Shown here piece by piece: positions 29,260 to 39,489 of a stretch of 52,501 nucleotides of DNA; position 1 is the stretch's first letter; each line of letters starts with the position of its first letter. The notes beneath the pieces were generated by a model. The model made no database searches. It was not told where the DNA came from and saw nothing but the letters and a program-made list of their open reading frames with translations. A program made the translations under genes and the position numbers. This DNA comes from Candidatus Bathyarchaeota archaeon (GTDB taxonomy: Archaea > Thermoproteota > Bathyarchaeia > RBG-16-48-13 > GCA-020355125), in NCBI GenBank assembly GCA_026015035.1, contig JAOZHB010000052.1, forward strand, positions 1 to 52,501, in the 5' to 3' direction.

Positions 29260-30639
29260 CTAGTCAATAAGCTCTAAAAGCTCTCGGATCTTATGAATCT
29301 CGATTAGGTTGCTCGAATGTTTTTCAGTGGTTCTGAGGGAAGCGGTAAAGAGAACCGTGTCTTCGTCGTTGATGAGGTCTTTGGAGTGAAGGCTTTTTGC
29401 CACACTCAATATCCTATCCTTCTCCCGCAAATAGTCGATCCAGATAGGCGTCACGCCGTACGCGATCTCTAACTGGTTTCTGACGAGTTTGCTTGGTGTG
29501 ACTGCGATGATCTCTTGTTCAGGCTTAAACCGTGAAATCATCCTCGCGGTGTATCCTGATCTCGTCAATGTGACGATCTTGTCTAGGGGCATGTCATACG
29601 CTATTCTCTGGATGGAGTGGCTGACGGTTTCTGAGACGTTGATGAAGGAGGCTTTCTGTACACGGCTTTGAACCGCCTTTTCCACCTCCTCGGCAATCCG
29701 TTTGATCATGGAAACAGTTTTAACAGGATACGTTCCGATGGCCGTTTCTCCGGAAGTCATAATGGCGTCGGTTCCGTCGAGGATCGTGTTCGCCACATCG
29801 CTGGCCTCAGACCTCGTCGGTATCGGACTGTTGATCATGGACTCAAGGACGTCTGTGGCTGTGATGACCGTTTTTCCAACATTGTTGCAGAGGTTAATCA
29901 TCCACTTCTGGAGGAGGGGCACCCTCTCGGGCTCTATTTCGACGCCCAAGTCTCCTCGGGCTACCATAATGCTGTCAGCTGCCTTCAGAATGCTTTCAAA
30001 GCAGTCCACGCCCTCGAAGTTCTCGATCTTCGCGATCACCGCGCCTTCAAAGCCTTCAGCAGTCCTTCTCAGGTTTTCCACGTCCCCTGACCCCCTTGTG
30101 AAGGAGAGGGCGATGTATTCGCAATCATTGTCCACCGCAAAATTGATTGCAGCTACATCCCTTGTCGAGAGGGGGGGAACTGAGAGTCTCTTTCTTGGGA
30201 CATTCACGCCCTTCCGGTCATCCAGTACGCCATCGTTTAGAACGAGTAGTTGGAGCCGTCGACCCTCTTTACTCATGACCTGGGTCTCAATTCTGCCGTT
30301 GTCAATGAGCACTCTATCGCCAACGTCTACGTTGTCACAGAAGTCATAGTTGAAGCTGAATTCCTCGTCTTCGAATCCGATGACAATCCTCTCGCCTTTC
30401 CGAACCACTCGTTTACTTCGGGCTTTAAGTCGGATATTGGGTCCCTTAACGTCTATGAGTACAGGGATATCCGATATCGCTCTGACTCGCTTAACCACGG
30501 TCTTAAAGTAGTTTAAGTCATTATAGGCGGTGTTAATCCTGACGCCATTCATTCCCTGTCGATGCATCTCCCTCAAAACATCAGAGGAAATACTTGCGGG
30601 CCCAATAGTACAAATGATCTTGGTCTTTTTCAACGACAC
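29260..30639 (-). CDS. pyk: Pyruvate kinase
   Basis: 459-aa ORF; 'TKIICTIGPAS', 'ESILKAADSIMVARGDLGVEIEPERVPLLQK', 'TATDVLESMINSPIPTRSEASDVANTILDGTDAIMTSGETAIGTYP'. Confidence 0.97.
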   Translation of the reverse strand: MSLKKTKIICTIGPASISSDVLREMHRQGMNGVRINTAYNDLNYFKTVVKRVRAISDIPVLIDVKGPNIRLKARSKRVVRKGERIVIGFEDEEFSFNYDFCDNVDVGDRVLIDNGRIETQVMSKEGRRLQLLVLNDGVLDDRKGVNVPRKRLSVPPLSTRDVAAINFAVDNDCEYIALSFTRGSGDVENLRRTAEGFEGAVIAKIENFEGVDCFESILKAADSIMVARGDLGVEIEPERVPLLQKWMINLCNNVGKTVITATDVLESMINSPIPTRSEASDVANTILDGTDAIMTSGETAIGTYPVKTVSMIKRIAEEVEKAVQSRVQKASFINVSETVSHSIQRIAYDMPLDKIVTLTRSGYTARMISRFKPEQEIIAVTPSKLVRNQLEIAYGVTPIWIDYLREKDRILSVAKSLHSKDLINDEDTVLFTASLRTTEKHSSNLIEIHKIRELLELID

Positions 30640-30855
30640 AGCGTTCCCTGCACCACCTTATCCATCGTTGTCGGCTATATACTTTAACATCCAAGGTATA
30701 TGAGGTCATACGCCTCAAAGGAACTCCGTCTTTCATAGCACCCCAGAGGATTATCTTTGCTGTAATCATTCATGGGTTGAAGAACTGCAGTGATGCTTTG
30801 TATTCTACCCTGTTAAGGGATTAAAAGCCTCGGGCTATATCCACAATTGAGGTTG

Positions 30856-31944
30856 TTATTTCTTGAAGGGAAGAACAGTCGTTTCGTCCACCGTAACGTA
30901 TAATGTGATGGTGTCCCCACTCGCGACATTAACGTCGGTGGGTAGCTCAGCTATCAGTCGTAGGTCACCAACTTTTGCGTGGACTCGGTTTGACTTTCCT
31001 AAGAAGAGCACAGTGAGGACTTCACAGTCTAAGACATTGTATTCCTCTTCTGGCTTAGTAATGGAGAAGTTCTCAGGCCGAATGGCGCATAAGACGGAGT
31101 CCCCCTGCTTCAGGTCAAAGGTCTTTCGGGCCTTCAGATGTATTCCGACATCGGTTTCGATGGCAATGTATTGATGTATGTCCTGAACGGTTCCATAGAT
31201 GAAGGAGCATTGTCCTATAAAGTCGGCGACAAACGCGTTTTTAGGGTTAGTGTAAATCTGTTGTGGGGAATCTATCTGTTGAATGATACCGTTCCTCTGG
31301 ACAGCGATGCGATTGGAGATGCTGAGGGCTTCTTCTTGATCGTGGGTAACGTATACGGTAGTGATTTCAAGCTTCTTTTGAATACGCGTGATTTCTTGAC
31401 GCATCTCCAGCCTCAACTTAGCGTCAAGGTTGCTCAAAGGCTCATCCAGCAGGAGGACTCGTGGCTGGATGACCAGGGCTCTTGCGAGAGCCACCCGCTG
31501 CTGTTGACCACCACTCAGTTGAAAGGGGGTTCTCGACTCCAAGCCACCGAGCTGAACCAGATCCAAGGCGTTCTTCACCTCTTGTTGGATCACGTCTTTC
31601 GGCGTCTTTCGTATCTTAAGGCCGTAGGCTATGTTGTCGAAGACACTCATGTGGGGCCAGAGGGCATAGTTCTGAAAGACCATTCCCGTTCCCCGTTTCT
31701 CCGGGGGAAGACGTGTCACATCCTGGTCGTCAAAAAACACGGAGCCCTCATCGGGATAGTAAAAGCCAGCGATGATACGCAGAGTGGTCGTTTTCCCACA
31801 ACCGCTGGGGCCCAACAGTGTGAAGAGCTCGCCTTCCTCGATTTGTAGGCTGAGATTATCATTGGCCACGACGTCGCCAAAGGTCTTTGTGACGTTGATT
31901 AACGAGATGCTTACCAATCGTCCCCGTCCCCTATAGCAAGTCAC
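30856..31944 (-). CDS. PotA/FbpC-type ABC importer ATP-binding protein
   Basis: 362-aa ORF; 'LLGPSGCGKTTTLRIIAGFYYPDEGSVFFDDQDVTRLPPEKRGTGMVFQNYALWPHM', 'LSGGQQQRVALARAL', C-terminal TOBE-like region. Confidence 0.95.
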   Translation of the reverse strand: MTCYRGRGRLVSISLINVTKTFGDVVANDNLSLQIEEGELFTLLGPSGCGKTTTLRIIAGFYYPDEGSVFFDDQDVTRLPPEKRGTGMVFQNYALWPHMSVFDNIAYGLKIRKTPKDVIQQEVKNALDLVQLGGLESRTPFQLSGGQQQRVALARALVIQPRVLLLDEPLSNLDAKLRLEMRQEITRIQKKLEITTVYVTHDQEEALSISNRIAVQRNGIIQQIDSPQQIYTNPKNAFVADFIGQCSFIYGTVQDIHQYIAIETDVGIHLKARKTFDLKQGDSVLCAIRPENFSITKPEEEYNVLDCEVLTVLFLGKSNRVHAKVGDLRLIAELPTDVNVASGDTITLYVTVDETTVLPFKK

Positions 31945-31986
31945 GCATCAAAGAACAATTGTATTTACGTATATAAAACCTCATGT

Positions 31987-33816
31987 CTACAGGCCAGTGA
32001 TGATGGAGACCCTCTGCTTGAGTACCCGATTCACCACCGTGATGATCACGATCTGAACGACCATCAAGAGGACACCTAACACTGCAGCGGAAAAGGGGCC
32101 CGCAGCCACTTGCCACAGAATGTCCTGCATCTTCCAGGTCAAGGGTGCCGATTCCGGTTGAACCCCACCCAAGATGAGGCTGGTGCTGACTTCAGACATT
32201 GAGTAGACGTAGGAGAGCATGCCTCCGGCGAGGATGTTGATCAAGATGAGGGGGATCGTGATCCGGAAGAAGGTGGTGGCGGGACTGGCGCCTAAGTTCC
32301 GCGAAGCCTCTTCTAAGGCTTCATGGGTCTGCTGTAAGCCAGCGAAGGCAGATCGGATGGTGAAAGGCATCTTTCGAATGGCATAACTCATGACTAACAA
32401 GGGCACGGGATTGATCAACGGGCTTAAAGGCGTTTTAAGGAACGTGGTAAAGTAGCCGATGGCGATCACGATCCCGGGAATTGCAACGGGTAAGGTGACT
32501 AACACGTCTAGGGCATCGCGTCCCGGGATCTTCTTTCGCGCGATGATGTAGGCGGCGCTCGTCCCAAGAATCACCATGATGATGGTCGCGAGCACACTGT
32601 AGCTCAGGCTATTGTACACAGAGCCCCCGATCGCTGGGTCGCTGGTGAGAACCCCATAGTTGTCGAGGGTCACCTCGGTGGGAAGAATCGTGGTACGCCA
32701 GGTTTTCGCTATCGAGAGGAGGAAGACCCCAGTGTGGGGAATGAGGGCAAAGGCCAGGACCACGATCATGAACGCGTAGAAGAGGTAGGTCTGTTTGGCA
32801 GTTGCCTGGAAGAGGCGGGGATGCCATGTGCCCCCTTTACTGAGCATGGCATACTGCCGCAAACTCACATATTTCCTGATTAACAGGAATCCGACCATGG
32901 CAATGATGAGAAGAAGGAGGCTCAAAGCCGGGGCAAGGGGGTCAATATCGCCTGTTGGAGCGAAGATCTTGTTAAACACTTGGTAGGTTAACAGTTTCGT
33001 CGCTTGAGCACTGCTGTGGAACACGATGGGCGTTCCCAGATCCTCGATGCTTAAAATGAAGGTCAGAATGGCTCCGGCTTGGATACCGGGAAGCGCCAAG
33101 GGAAACGTGATGGTTCTGAAAAGGTGAAACCCTCCCGACCCCAGGTTTTCCGCTTGTTCCTCAAGAGAGGGATCGATGTTGACGAAGGCCGTATAGGCGT
33201 TGACGTACACCAGGGCGAAGAAGTGGAGGACCTGAACAAAGATGACGGCGGCCAAACCGTCCAACACGATGCGATAGGGCAGGATGTGCAGGGTGTCATG
33301 AAACAACAGGTTTAAGACGCCTAATCTCCCGATCATGCGTTTTATACCTATAGCGCCGATGAAGGGTGAGCTCAAAAGCGGAATGATCATGGCGGTTTGA
33401 AAAACGGTTTTCCCCCAAAACCTGTACCTCGCCATGATGTAAGCGATCCCCGTTCCGAGAATGGTGGAGAGAATGGTCGTACTCAACGCCACATATATGG
33501 AGTTAAAAAAAACGCCGCAGTCGATACCGGTTATGTAAAGCGTGTCGCCTATAACGGTAATAAACTGCGAGGTGAAGAGGGGGGTAATGGGGTCGCTGAA
33601 GAAGAAGGGATCCTTAAAAATCAGGTCGAACCAGACGGCGGAGAGGTTGCCACTCAGGTCCGTCAAAGCAGTGTGCACTACCGAAAGCAAGGGAACGACC
33701 ATGAAAACTATAAAAAAGGCTAAGGTAATGGTGAGCTGCGTCCACGAGAGGAAATCCATGTTCCACCGGAGTTCACGTACCTTTTTCCGAAGGCTACGAA
33801 GGGTAGGGGAGTTCAT
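31987..33816 (-). CDS. Fused ABC importer permease (FbpB/PhnUV-like)
   Basis: 609-aa ORF with two permease modules, each with an EAA-like loop ('LEEQAENLGSGGFHLFRTITFPLALPGI'; 'ALEEASRNLGASPATTFFRITIPLILI'). Confidence 0.93.
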   Translation of the reverse strand: MNSPTLRSLRKKVRELRWNMDFLSWTQLTITLAFFIVFMVVPLLSVVHTALTDLSGNLSAVWFDLIFKDPFFFSDPITPLFTSQFITVIGDTLYITGIDCGVFFNSIYVALSTTILSTILGTGIAYIMARYRFWGKTVFQTAMIIPLLSSPFIGAIGIKRMIGRLGVLNLLFHDTLHILPYRIVLDGLAAVIFVQVLHFFALVYVNAYTAFVNIDPSLEEQAENLGSGGFHLFRTITFPLALPGIQAGAILTFILSIEDLGTPIVFHSSAQATKLLTYQVFNKIFAPTGDIDPLAPALSLLLLIIAMVGFLLIRKYVSLRQYAMLSKGGTWHPRLFQATAKQTYLFYAFMIVVLAFALIPHTGVFLLSIAKTWRTTILPTEVTLDNYGVLTSDPAIGGSVYNSLSYSVLATIIMVILGTSAAYIIARKKIPGRDALDVLVTLPVAIPGIVIAIGYFTTFLKTPLSPLINPVPLLVMSYAIRKMPFTIRSAFAGLQQTHEALEEASRNLGASPATTFFRITIPLILINILAGGMLSYVYSMSEVSTSLILGGVQPESAPLTWKMQDILWQVAAGPFSAAVLGVLLMVVQIVIITVVNRVLKQRVSIITGL

Positions 33817-33849
33817 GGAAGTCCCTCTGCTCAGGCGTTACCTAAGAGG

Positions 33850-35529
33850 TTAACTTTTTGGAATGGAGTCGTAGATGTTTTGGTAATGCGCTCGCGCTGC
33901 TTGACCCCAAATGCCTTGCATTTGACTGCGGAATAGGGAGTCCCGATAGATTTTTTCGTTGATGGATATGGCGTATTCTTGGGTGAATTGATAGGTCTGG
34001 GCGTCCGTTGAATTCAGCCAAGAGATAGGAGTCCCAAGCGTCAAGATTAAGTCGTTGAATTGTTGTTGCGTGATCCGCTGCTCCTCCTTTGCTTTGACCA
34101 GCTCCGTCCAAGCCCCCTGCGACCCCGCTAAAGCCTCATGCTCATTCTTCAACACTGCCTCGAAATAGTACATGAGGGATTGCTCGTAGCTTATCGCTAG
34201 CTCATCGCTGAACGGGATCCCGATGTTGTTGATCGTCTGATTGAATAAGGCGTAGAGATCACTGCGTTCCTGGCCCTTCTTGGTGTGAAAGGCATCGGAT
34301 CTCAAAGGCATCCGATTTATCCTCTCGTCAAGCCAGATGGATTGGCCTTCGGGTGAGAGGATCCAGCCGATGAAGTCTTGGGCTGCGTCCTTATGTTTGG
34401 ATTTGGCGACGAGTGCAATGGGGTCGCCGTTAATAATGGATTGGCCTTCAGGAAGGACGTATTGGGTGCTGGGAAAGTCTATCTGGGACGTGTATCCATA
34501 GAAGTCGATGGACATGCCCACGCCGACTTCACCTTGTTCAACAGCTGACTGCGTTTCTACTGAGCCCCCATATATTCCAGCGTTGCCAGCCATTCGAGTC
34601 AGAATCCGCCACCCCTCATCCCAGTCGAAGGCTTGGAGGATGATTTCGTAAATCCTCGTGTTGGACGTGGTTCCTGGAGCATTTCCCATCGAAATACTTG
34701 GCAGCGGTAAGAGTTTTCCATAGGTTTCATTGGCTAAGTCTTCCCACTTGTTGGGAACAGGCAGTTGAGCGTCGGCGAGAAAATCGTTGTTTATCGTGAA
34801 GCCGAAGGAGGAGATGGCGGCTGCAATCCATAGAACCCTGTCTTGTTCATCCAATCTCTTCATGGAACTTCCGGCAAGGGTGTCATTTATCTCATTCGCC
34901 ATTTGCAGAGCATAGCTGCCCTCTTCCAAGGTAGCGAGAAGATCGTTGTCAATTAAAGTGTCGAAGAGGGTTGGTCCGCCACCCCAAGCAACATCCACGT
35001 CAGTGGCGTCGATGGTCTCCGTCCACAGACCGGGGTCAGGACCCATCCACCTCAAGTCAATAACATTATTGTCTTGGGCGTAGCTTGTCGCGAGAAAGGC
35101 GGGTTCAAAAAGAGTCCAAATAGTCGTATCATGCCGCGTAATGATAGTCAGGGTGATTCCTGAAACAACCGCGAAGGAGTCACTGAGCGCCCCGATGCTA
35201 ACCGAGTAGGTGCCCTCACTTTTGCTAAGGGTCCACGAAGTCGTTTTGGATTCTCCAGCGTCTAAAGTCACATCTTCAGACGCTTCAACTACGTTATTCA
35301 GTTTAAGGGTGATGGTGGCTGTTTCACTGGTCTCTCCAGTATTCGTAGAATTGACGGAGATCGTCACGCTCTTGCCTTCAACCACCTCTCGGGAAGGCGA
35401 AATTGCGAGAGCACTCAACTGAATCTCTCCGGGAGTTGGTGGGGGAGCTGAGAGATAGGTTACATAGACGTAAGCACCACCCACAATAATTGCGACTACT
35501 AAGATGGATGCGACGATTTTGACATTCAT
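33850..35529 (-). CDS. ABC substrate-binding protein with N-terminal TM anchor and CARDB/Ig-like domain
   Basis: 559-aa ORF; TM segment, 'LSALAISPSREVVEGKSVTISVNSTNTGETSETATITLKLNN...' then an FbpA-type SBP region ('VAWGGGPTLFDTLIDNDLL', 'INGDPIALVAKSKHKDAAQDFIGWILSPEGQ'). Confidence 0.9.
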   Translation of the reverse strand: MNVKIVASILVVAIIVGGAYVYVTYLSAPPPTPGEIQLSALAISPSREVVEGKSVTISVNSTNTGETSETATITLKLNNVVEASEDVTLDAGESKTTSWTLSKSEGTYSVSIGALSDSFAVVSGITLTIITRHDTTIWTLFEPAFLATSYAQDNNVIDLRWMGPDPGLWTETIDATDVDVAWGGGPTLFDTLIDNDLLATLEEGSYALQMANEINDTLAGSSMKRLDEQDRVLWIAAAISSFGFTINNDFLADAQLPVPNKWEDLANETYGKLLPLPSISMGNAPGTTSNTRIYEIILQAFDWDEGWRILTRMAGNAGIYGGSVETQSAVEQGEVGVGMSIDFYGYTSQIDFPSTQYVLPEGQSIINGDPIALVAKSKHKDAAQDFIGWILSPEGQSIWLDERINRMPLRSDAFHTKKGQERSDLYALFNQTINNIGIPFSDELAISYEQSLMYYFEAVLKNEHEALAGSQGAWTELVKAKEEQRITQQQFNDLILTLGTPISWLNSTDAQTYQFTQEYAISINEKIYRDSLFRSQMQGIWGQAARAHYQNIYDSIPKS

Positions 35530-35614
35530 CTAAAGACACCTGACGTACATATTTATACTCTTTAAATTTAAGCTTTGCATATATGCATGTAATCAAACTT
35601 AGGAAGTCAAAGGC

Positions 35615-37429
35615 ATGAAAAACAACAAAATACTTTTGACTCTAGCCATTTTCATTTTCACGTTCACAACCTCCATGATATACCCTCTTCAGCAGGCTAC
35701 TTCTAGTTCGAATGATGAGAAAAGAACATTCAACCACATCGTTCTTGTAACTTATGATGGCGCCAGAAAGTATTGGGTTGACGCCTTAATGGATAATGGG
35801 ACACTGCCGTATCTTGCTTCCCTTCGTGACGAGGGCGCGGAAACCACGTTACGTATCACTGATCACCGCCCAAGCACTGACCCAGGAATGGCTTGTATGG
35901 AGTCGGGTTATGGACCAGACGTTACTGGCATTGACAGCAATTATTTCGCTTCACATCTGAAGCCTTCGATACCTGAAGGATTGACCACGACGGAACGAAT
36001 TAAAGCAGTCTACGGCGCAGCGTGGAAGACGGCTCTGGTCATGCCCTGGACCCAAGACACCGTGAATGTGACAGGTACCCGGGACTCGACCTTTTGGAAT
36101 CAGCGGGAGGAAACGGATTACTGGTTTTCATCCGAGAACGTCACGTGGTCAGAAAACGATCAAAACGTTTGGAAGAACGCGTTAAGCTTCAGTGACGCCC
36201 TGTTACGAGCCAATTACACCGCTTATCAGGCGGCTGGATTCATCCGGAGCAACTACGCCAGTAATTTTTACGTTCGCACTCACTTCGTCGAACCCGACTA
36301 CGCAGGGCATGTATACCGGGAAACCGTGGACAACCAGATTTCTCCCCAATACGAGCAGGGACTGATCGAGTGTGATGAGGCACTGGGCCTCATAATTGAT
36401 GCCCTTAAAGACACGGGAATATATAATGAGACGGTGATACTGGTCTCGACGGATCACGGGTTTAAGGGAATCGGACACGGACCACCAACATATCCCTTTG
36501 GGGATCCCGACGTGACGGAAACGTGGTTCATAAGCAATGACCCTGAGGTCACCAACGATTTGGGGTGGGGGTTACAAAACGATATTTCCCCCACGTGCCT
36601 TGGGCTGGCAGACATTGACCCTTCAGAGTTTCAGCCTTTTTATAACGTAACCTCAAAGGCGCTACCTCTATGGGAAGCAAACCTCGTAAACCGGGAGATG
36701 ACACCCCCGTCGATCTCTGACGTGTCATATCCTGAAAGCGTTTCCGAAGAAGAAGCCTTCCATATCACAGTGGAGGTTCAAGATCAATCCGGAATCAGCG
36801 TTGCCCAAATTCGACACATTTACGGAACCATTTGGCGAACGGGAAGCCTAATCCTGGAGAGTGAAACCGTGTACCGAGGGTCGTTGGGGCCGTTCGTCGA
36901 GGGAACTGAAGTGAGATGGTATCTTCAAATTGTGGATAACTCCACAAGCCTAAACATGGCATATTACCCTGAAGACAGAACGGTTCTCACCTACACCGTA
37001 ACAGAACCGGTATCGGTTGACGCTGTCCCCCCTATCATCTCCAACATGGAATATTCCGAGCAAGTCATGAGTGGCCAGACTTTTACTCTTACAGCTACCA
37101 TCCAAGACGAGTCGGGAATAGCTTCTGCTGAACTATACTTTAGCTTCAACTCAGAGTGGAACGTTCAGGAGTTGGTTGAGGTAAGTGAAGGCCGTTATGA
37201 GGGAGACATGGGACCCTTTGATCCCGGAACACAAGTACGATGGTACATCAATGTAACAGACACCTCTGCCAATCACAACACTGCGTTCTATCCACCCGAT
37301 ATGGAACCCCTTATTTTTACAGTGAAGACGGAGGAGAATCCAGTTCCCCTGGAATTTCTTATCATTGGAGGGACGTTGGTAATAATAGTCGTGGTCGCGA
37401 TAGCTTATTGGTATAAAAAGAGACGATAA
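35615..37429 (+). CDS. Secreted, membrane-anchored alkaline-phosphatase-superfamily (type I phosphodiesterase-like) protein with two Ig-like repeats
   Basis: 604-aa ORF; signal peptide, 'IVLVTYDGARKYWVDALMDNGTLPYLASLRDEGAETT', 'VILVSTDHGFKGIGHGP', two ~95-aa related domains, C-terminal TM + KKRR. Confidence 0.87.
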   Translation: MKNNKILLTLAIFIFTFTTSMIYPLQQATSSSNDEKRTFNHIVLVTYDGARKYWVDALMDNGTLPYLASLRDEGAETTLRITDHRPSTDPGMACMESGYGPDVTGIDSNYFASHLKPSIPEGLTTTERIKAVYGAAWKTALVMPWTQDTVNVTGTRDSTFWNQREETDYWFSSENVTWSENDQNVWKNALSFSDALLRANYTAYQAAGFIRSNYASNFYVRTHFVEPDYAGHVYRETVDNQISPQYEQGLIECDEALGLIIDALKDTGIYNETVILVSTDHGFKGIGHGPPTYPFGDPDVTETWFISNDPEVTNDLGWGLQNDISPTCLGLADIDPSEFQPFYNVTSKALPLWEANLVNREMTPPSISDVSYPESVSEEEAFHITVEVQDQSGISVAQIRHIYGTIWRTGSLILESETVYRGSLGPFVEGTEVRWYLQIVDNSTSLNMAYYPEDRTVLTYTVTEPVSVDAVPPIISNMEYSEQVMSGQTFTLTATIQDESGIASAELYFSFNSEWNVQELVEVSEGRYEGDMGPFDPGTQVRWYINVTDTSANHNTAFYPPDMEPLIFTVKTEENPVPLEFLIIGGTLVIIVVVAIAYWYKKRR

Positions 37430-37497
37430 GGAATACTCATTTTTTTATAGGTAAGAGATATATACACAGTTCGCTTAGAAAAGTATGGTGGCATATA

Positions 37498-38634
37498 TTG
37501 AGAAAAAGGAATGCAACACTATTTCTTCTCGGTTTACTGACACTGGCACTAGCTACCACTGCGATAGCATCGACAGGTAACGCGACATCGAAACTCAAGA
37601 TTGTTATAGATCTCTCCCACGGTCAAGGCCCGGCAGATGGAAACTGGACGGGAAACAAGCTAGAAGCACTCCACGCAGACTTTGAGGGAAACCTCTCCGT
37701 AGTCAAGGGTTATGAAGTGGTCTGGGCAACAAATCTCACTGAATCCGTGCTTGCAGACGCTCAATTCCTGTTCCTCGGCTCTGTTTACGGCAAGAATCTA
37801 TCCGACGTCGAGGTACAAGTTATTGTCAATTGGTTCCAGCAAGGTGAAAAGACAATCTGGGTTGGAACGGATAGCGACTACGGTGGAGCCAGGTACATCG
37901 TAGATAACACCAACCGGGTTCTACGGGCCATTGGCTCCAAGATTCGAGCAGAGCCCACGTCGGTGGAAGACCCCTTCTCCAATTGTGCAGGCGCGTATCG
38001 GGTAAGAGCCAACGTATCCAATACGGAGGACGCGGAAGTCGCTGGAATAGTCGCAGGAGCGAATGCGTCGAATGGCGTTCTCTTCCACGGTCCAACCATC
38101 TTATACGGCTTCGTCGATGGCGTCGCTGTATCCCTGGAAACGACGACGGTTGAAAACGTGCATTGGGTAATGAAGACAGGGCCTAGTGGAATTGTAGTCG
38201 ACCATGACATCACCATAATGCCTCCCGTCGCGCATGCTGACGGGCAGGAAGGAAGCTTCGTCATCATGGCCGTGGAGAAATACGCGGGACCCAACGAAGA
38301 CTGTAAAATCATCGTCACAGGCGAAAACCCCTACGGCGGCTACCAGCCCGGCTTTTCCTCCGAATACTATGGCTATCCCCTTGACGGCCCAACCTTGGTC
38401 ATGAACGCGGTGGACTGGGGCGTAATGGTGGAATCTGCGTCAGACAAAACGATGAATGAGATAAGCCAACTGGAGTCAACGATAGCCACGCAGGCAAGTG
38501 AAATCAGCACATTGGAGACAACGATTACGGGACTGGAATCGGATCTTGCAGGTTTACAAACACTGCTTTACGCGGCCATTGGACTAGCGATCATCGGCAT
38601 ACTAATTGGGGCGGTCGGCGTCTTTAAAAAATGA
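37498..38634 (+). CDS. Secreted surface protein with C-terminal coiled coil and TM (TTG start), function unknown
   Basis: 378-aa ORF; signal peptide, 'KLKIVIDLSHGQGPADGNW' GATase-like Rossmannoid start, coiled coil 'ISQLESTIATQASEISTLETTITGLESDLAGLQTLL' then TM. Confidence 0.75.
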   Translation: MRKRNATLFLLGLLTLALATTAIASTGNATSKLKIVIDLSHGQGPADGNWTGNKLEALHADFEGNLSVVKGYEVVWATNLTESVLADAQFLFLGSVYGKNLSDVEVQVIVNWFQQGEKTIWVGTDSDYGGARYIVDNTNRVLRAIGSKIRAEPTSVEDPFSNCAGAYRVRANVSNTEDAEVAGIVAGANASNGVLFHGPTILYGFVDGVAVSLETTTVENVHWVMKTGPSGIVVDHDITIMPPVAHADGQEGSFVIMAVEKYAGPNEDCKIIVTGENPYGGYQPGFSSEYYGYPLDGPTLVMNAVDWGVMVESASDKTMNEISQLESTIATQASEISTLETTITGLESDLAGLQTLLYAAIGLAIIGILIGAVGVFKK

Positions 38635-38774
38635 AGTTAAAGGTGTTTCTCGCTAAACTCCCCATTCCCCTTTTTTTCGACCCAACAAACCAAGGAAAAG
38701 CAAGGGAATTCAGTTTTTAAGGGCCTCATTCACTCTTAATTCATAAGCTTAATACGGGATTACGGGTAAACCCC

Positions 38775-39245
38775 TTGTACAGGAAGAAATATATGAAACT
38801 GCAAGTAGGAACTCTACGCAGTGAAAAAAAGATGAACACGAAAATTCCTTTGGCAATCCTCGTAGTTTTAACCTTACTAACCCAAATAACAGTGGTGCAT
38901 GGACAAGGCTCGGATGTCGACGTGCCGTCTCTAATCACTTCGTTACTCACAAGCCCCACCGTCCTCATCACCTTCTTCATTCAATTTGCCCTTGGAATAG
39001 GTCTTGGCTACTTGTCGATAAAAGTCGCAAAATACCTTCTGGCCTTATTAGCCATCTTCATCGTTGGAGTGCTCTTAAATATTTGGCACTCGGCAAATCT
39101 TCAAGACATGGTGGCTGGCCTGAGTCTTCAATGGTCAAAAGTGTATCCCATGATTCAAGCCCTCATCGTCCTCGTGGGATTGACGACAGTGCTACCCATC
39201 ACCTTAGGGTTCATCATAGGCTTCGTGGTGGGACTGCAAAAATAA
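38775..39245 (+). CDS. Small multi-pass membrane protein (possibly FUN14-like)
   Basis: 156-aa ORF (likely start M at 38832, MNTKIP...); signal/TM plus 'FALGIGLGYLSIKVAKYLLALLAIFIVGVLLNIWHS' and a C-terminal TM. Confidence 0.65.
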   Translation: MYRKKYMKLQVGTLRSEKKMNTKIPLAILVVLTLLTQITVVHGQGSDVDVPSLITSLLTSPTVLITFFIQFALGIGLGYLSIKVAKYLLALLAIFIVGVLLNIWHSANLQDMVAGLSLQWSKVYPMIQALIVLVGLTTVLPITLGFIIGFVVGLQK

Positions 39246-39263
39246 ACAACAGTCACAACTCAT

Positions 39264-39275
39264 TCTAGCTAGAGA
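39264..39275. repeat. TCTAGCTAGA palindrome
   Basis: 19 nt after the 39245 stop. Confidence 0.6.
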
Positions 39276-39489
39276 TGAACAGACGATCCAGCAATAAAGG
39301 AAACGCGTCCAGGACCTCTAGACTGGTTGCCTTCTTCAATGTCGTGGGCTGGGTAACTGTTTCATCGCTCCCAGATTCTCGGGAAACATCGCAGTTGAAA
39401 CATATAATAGTAGTTGCTTCGCTTCTGTCCGCGTTTAGAGCTTTGACTTCAGTTCACTTCGCGAGAGTATTTTCTGAAGGCGGGAGAAG

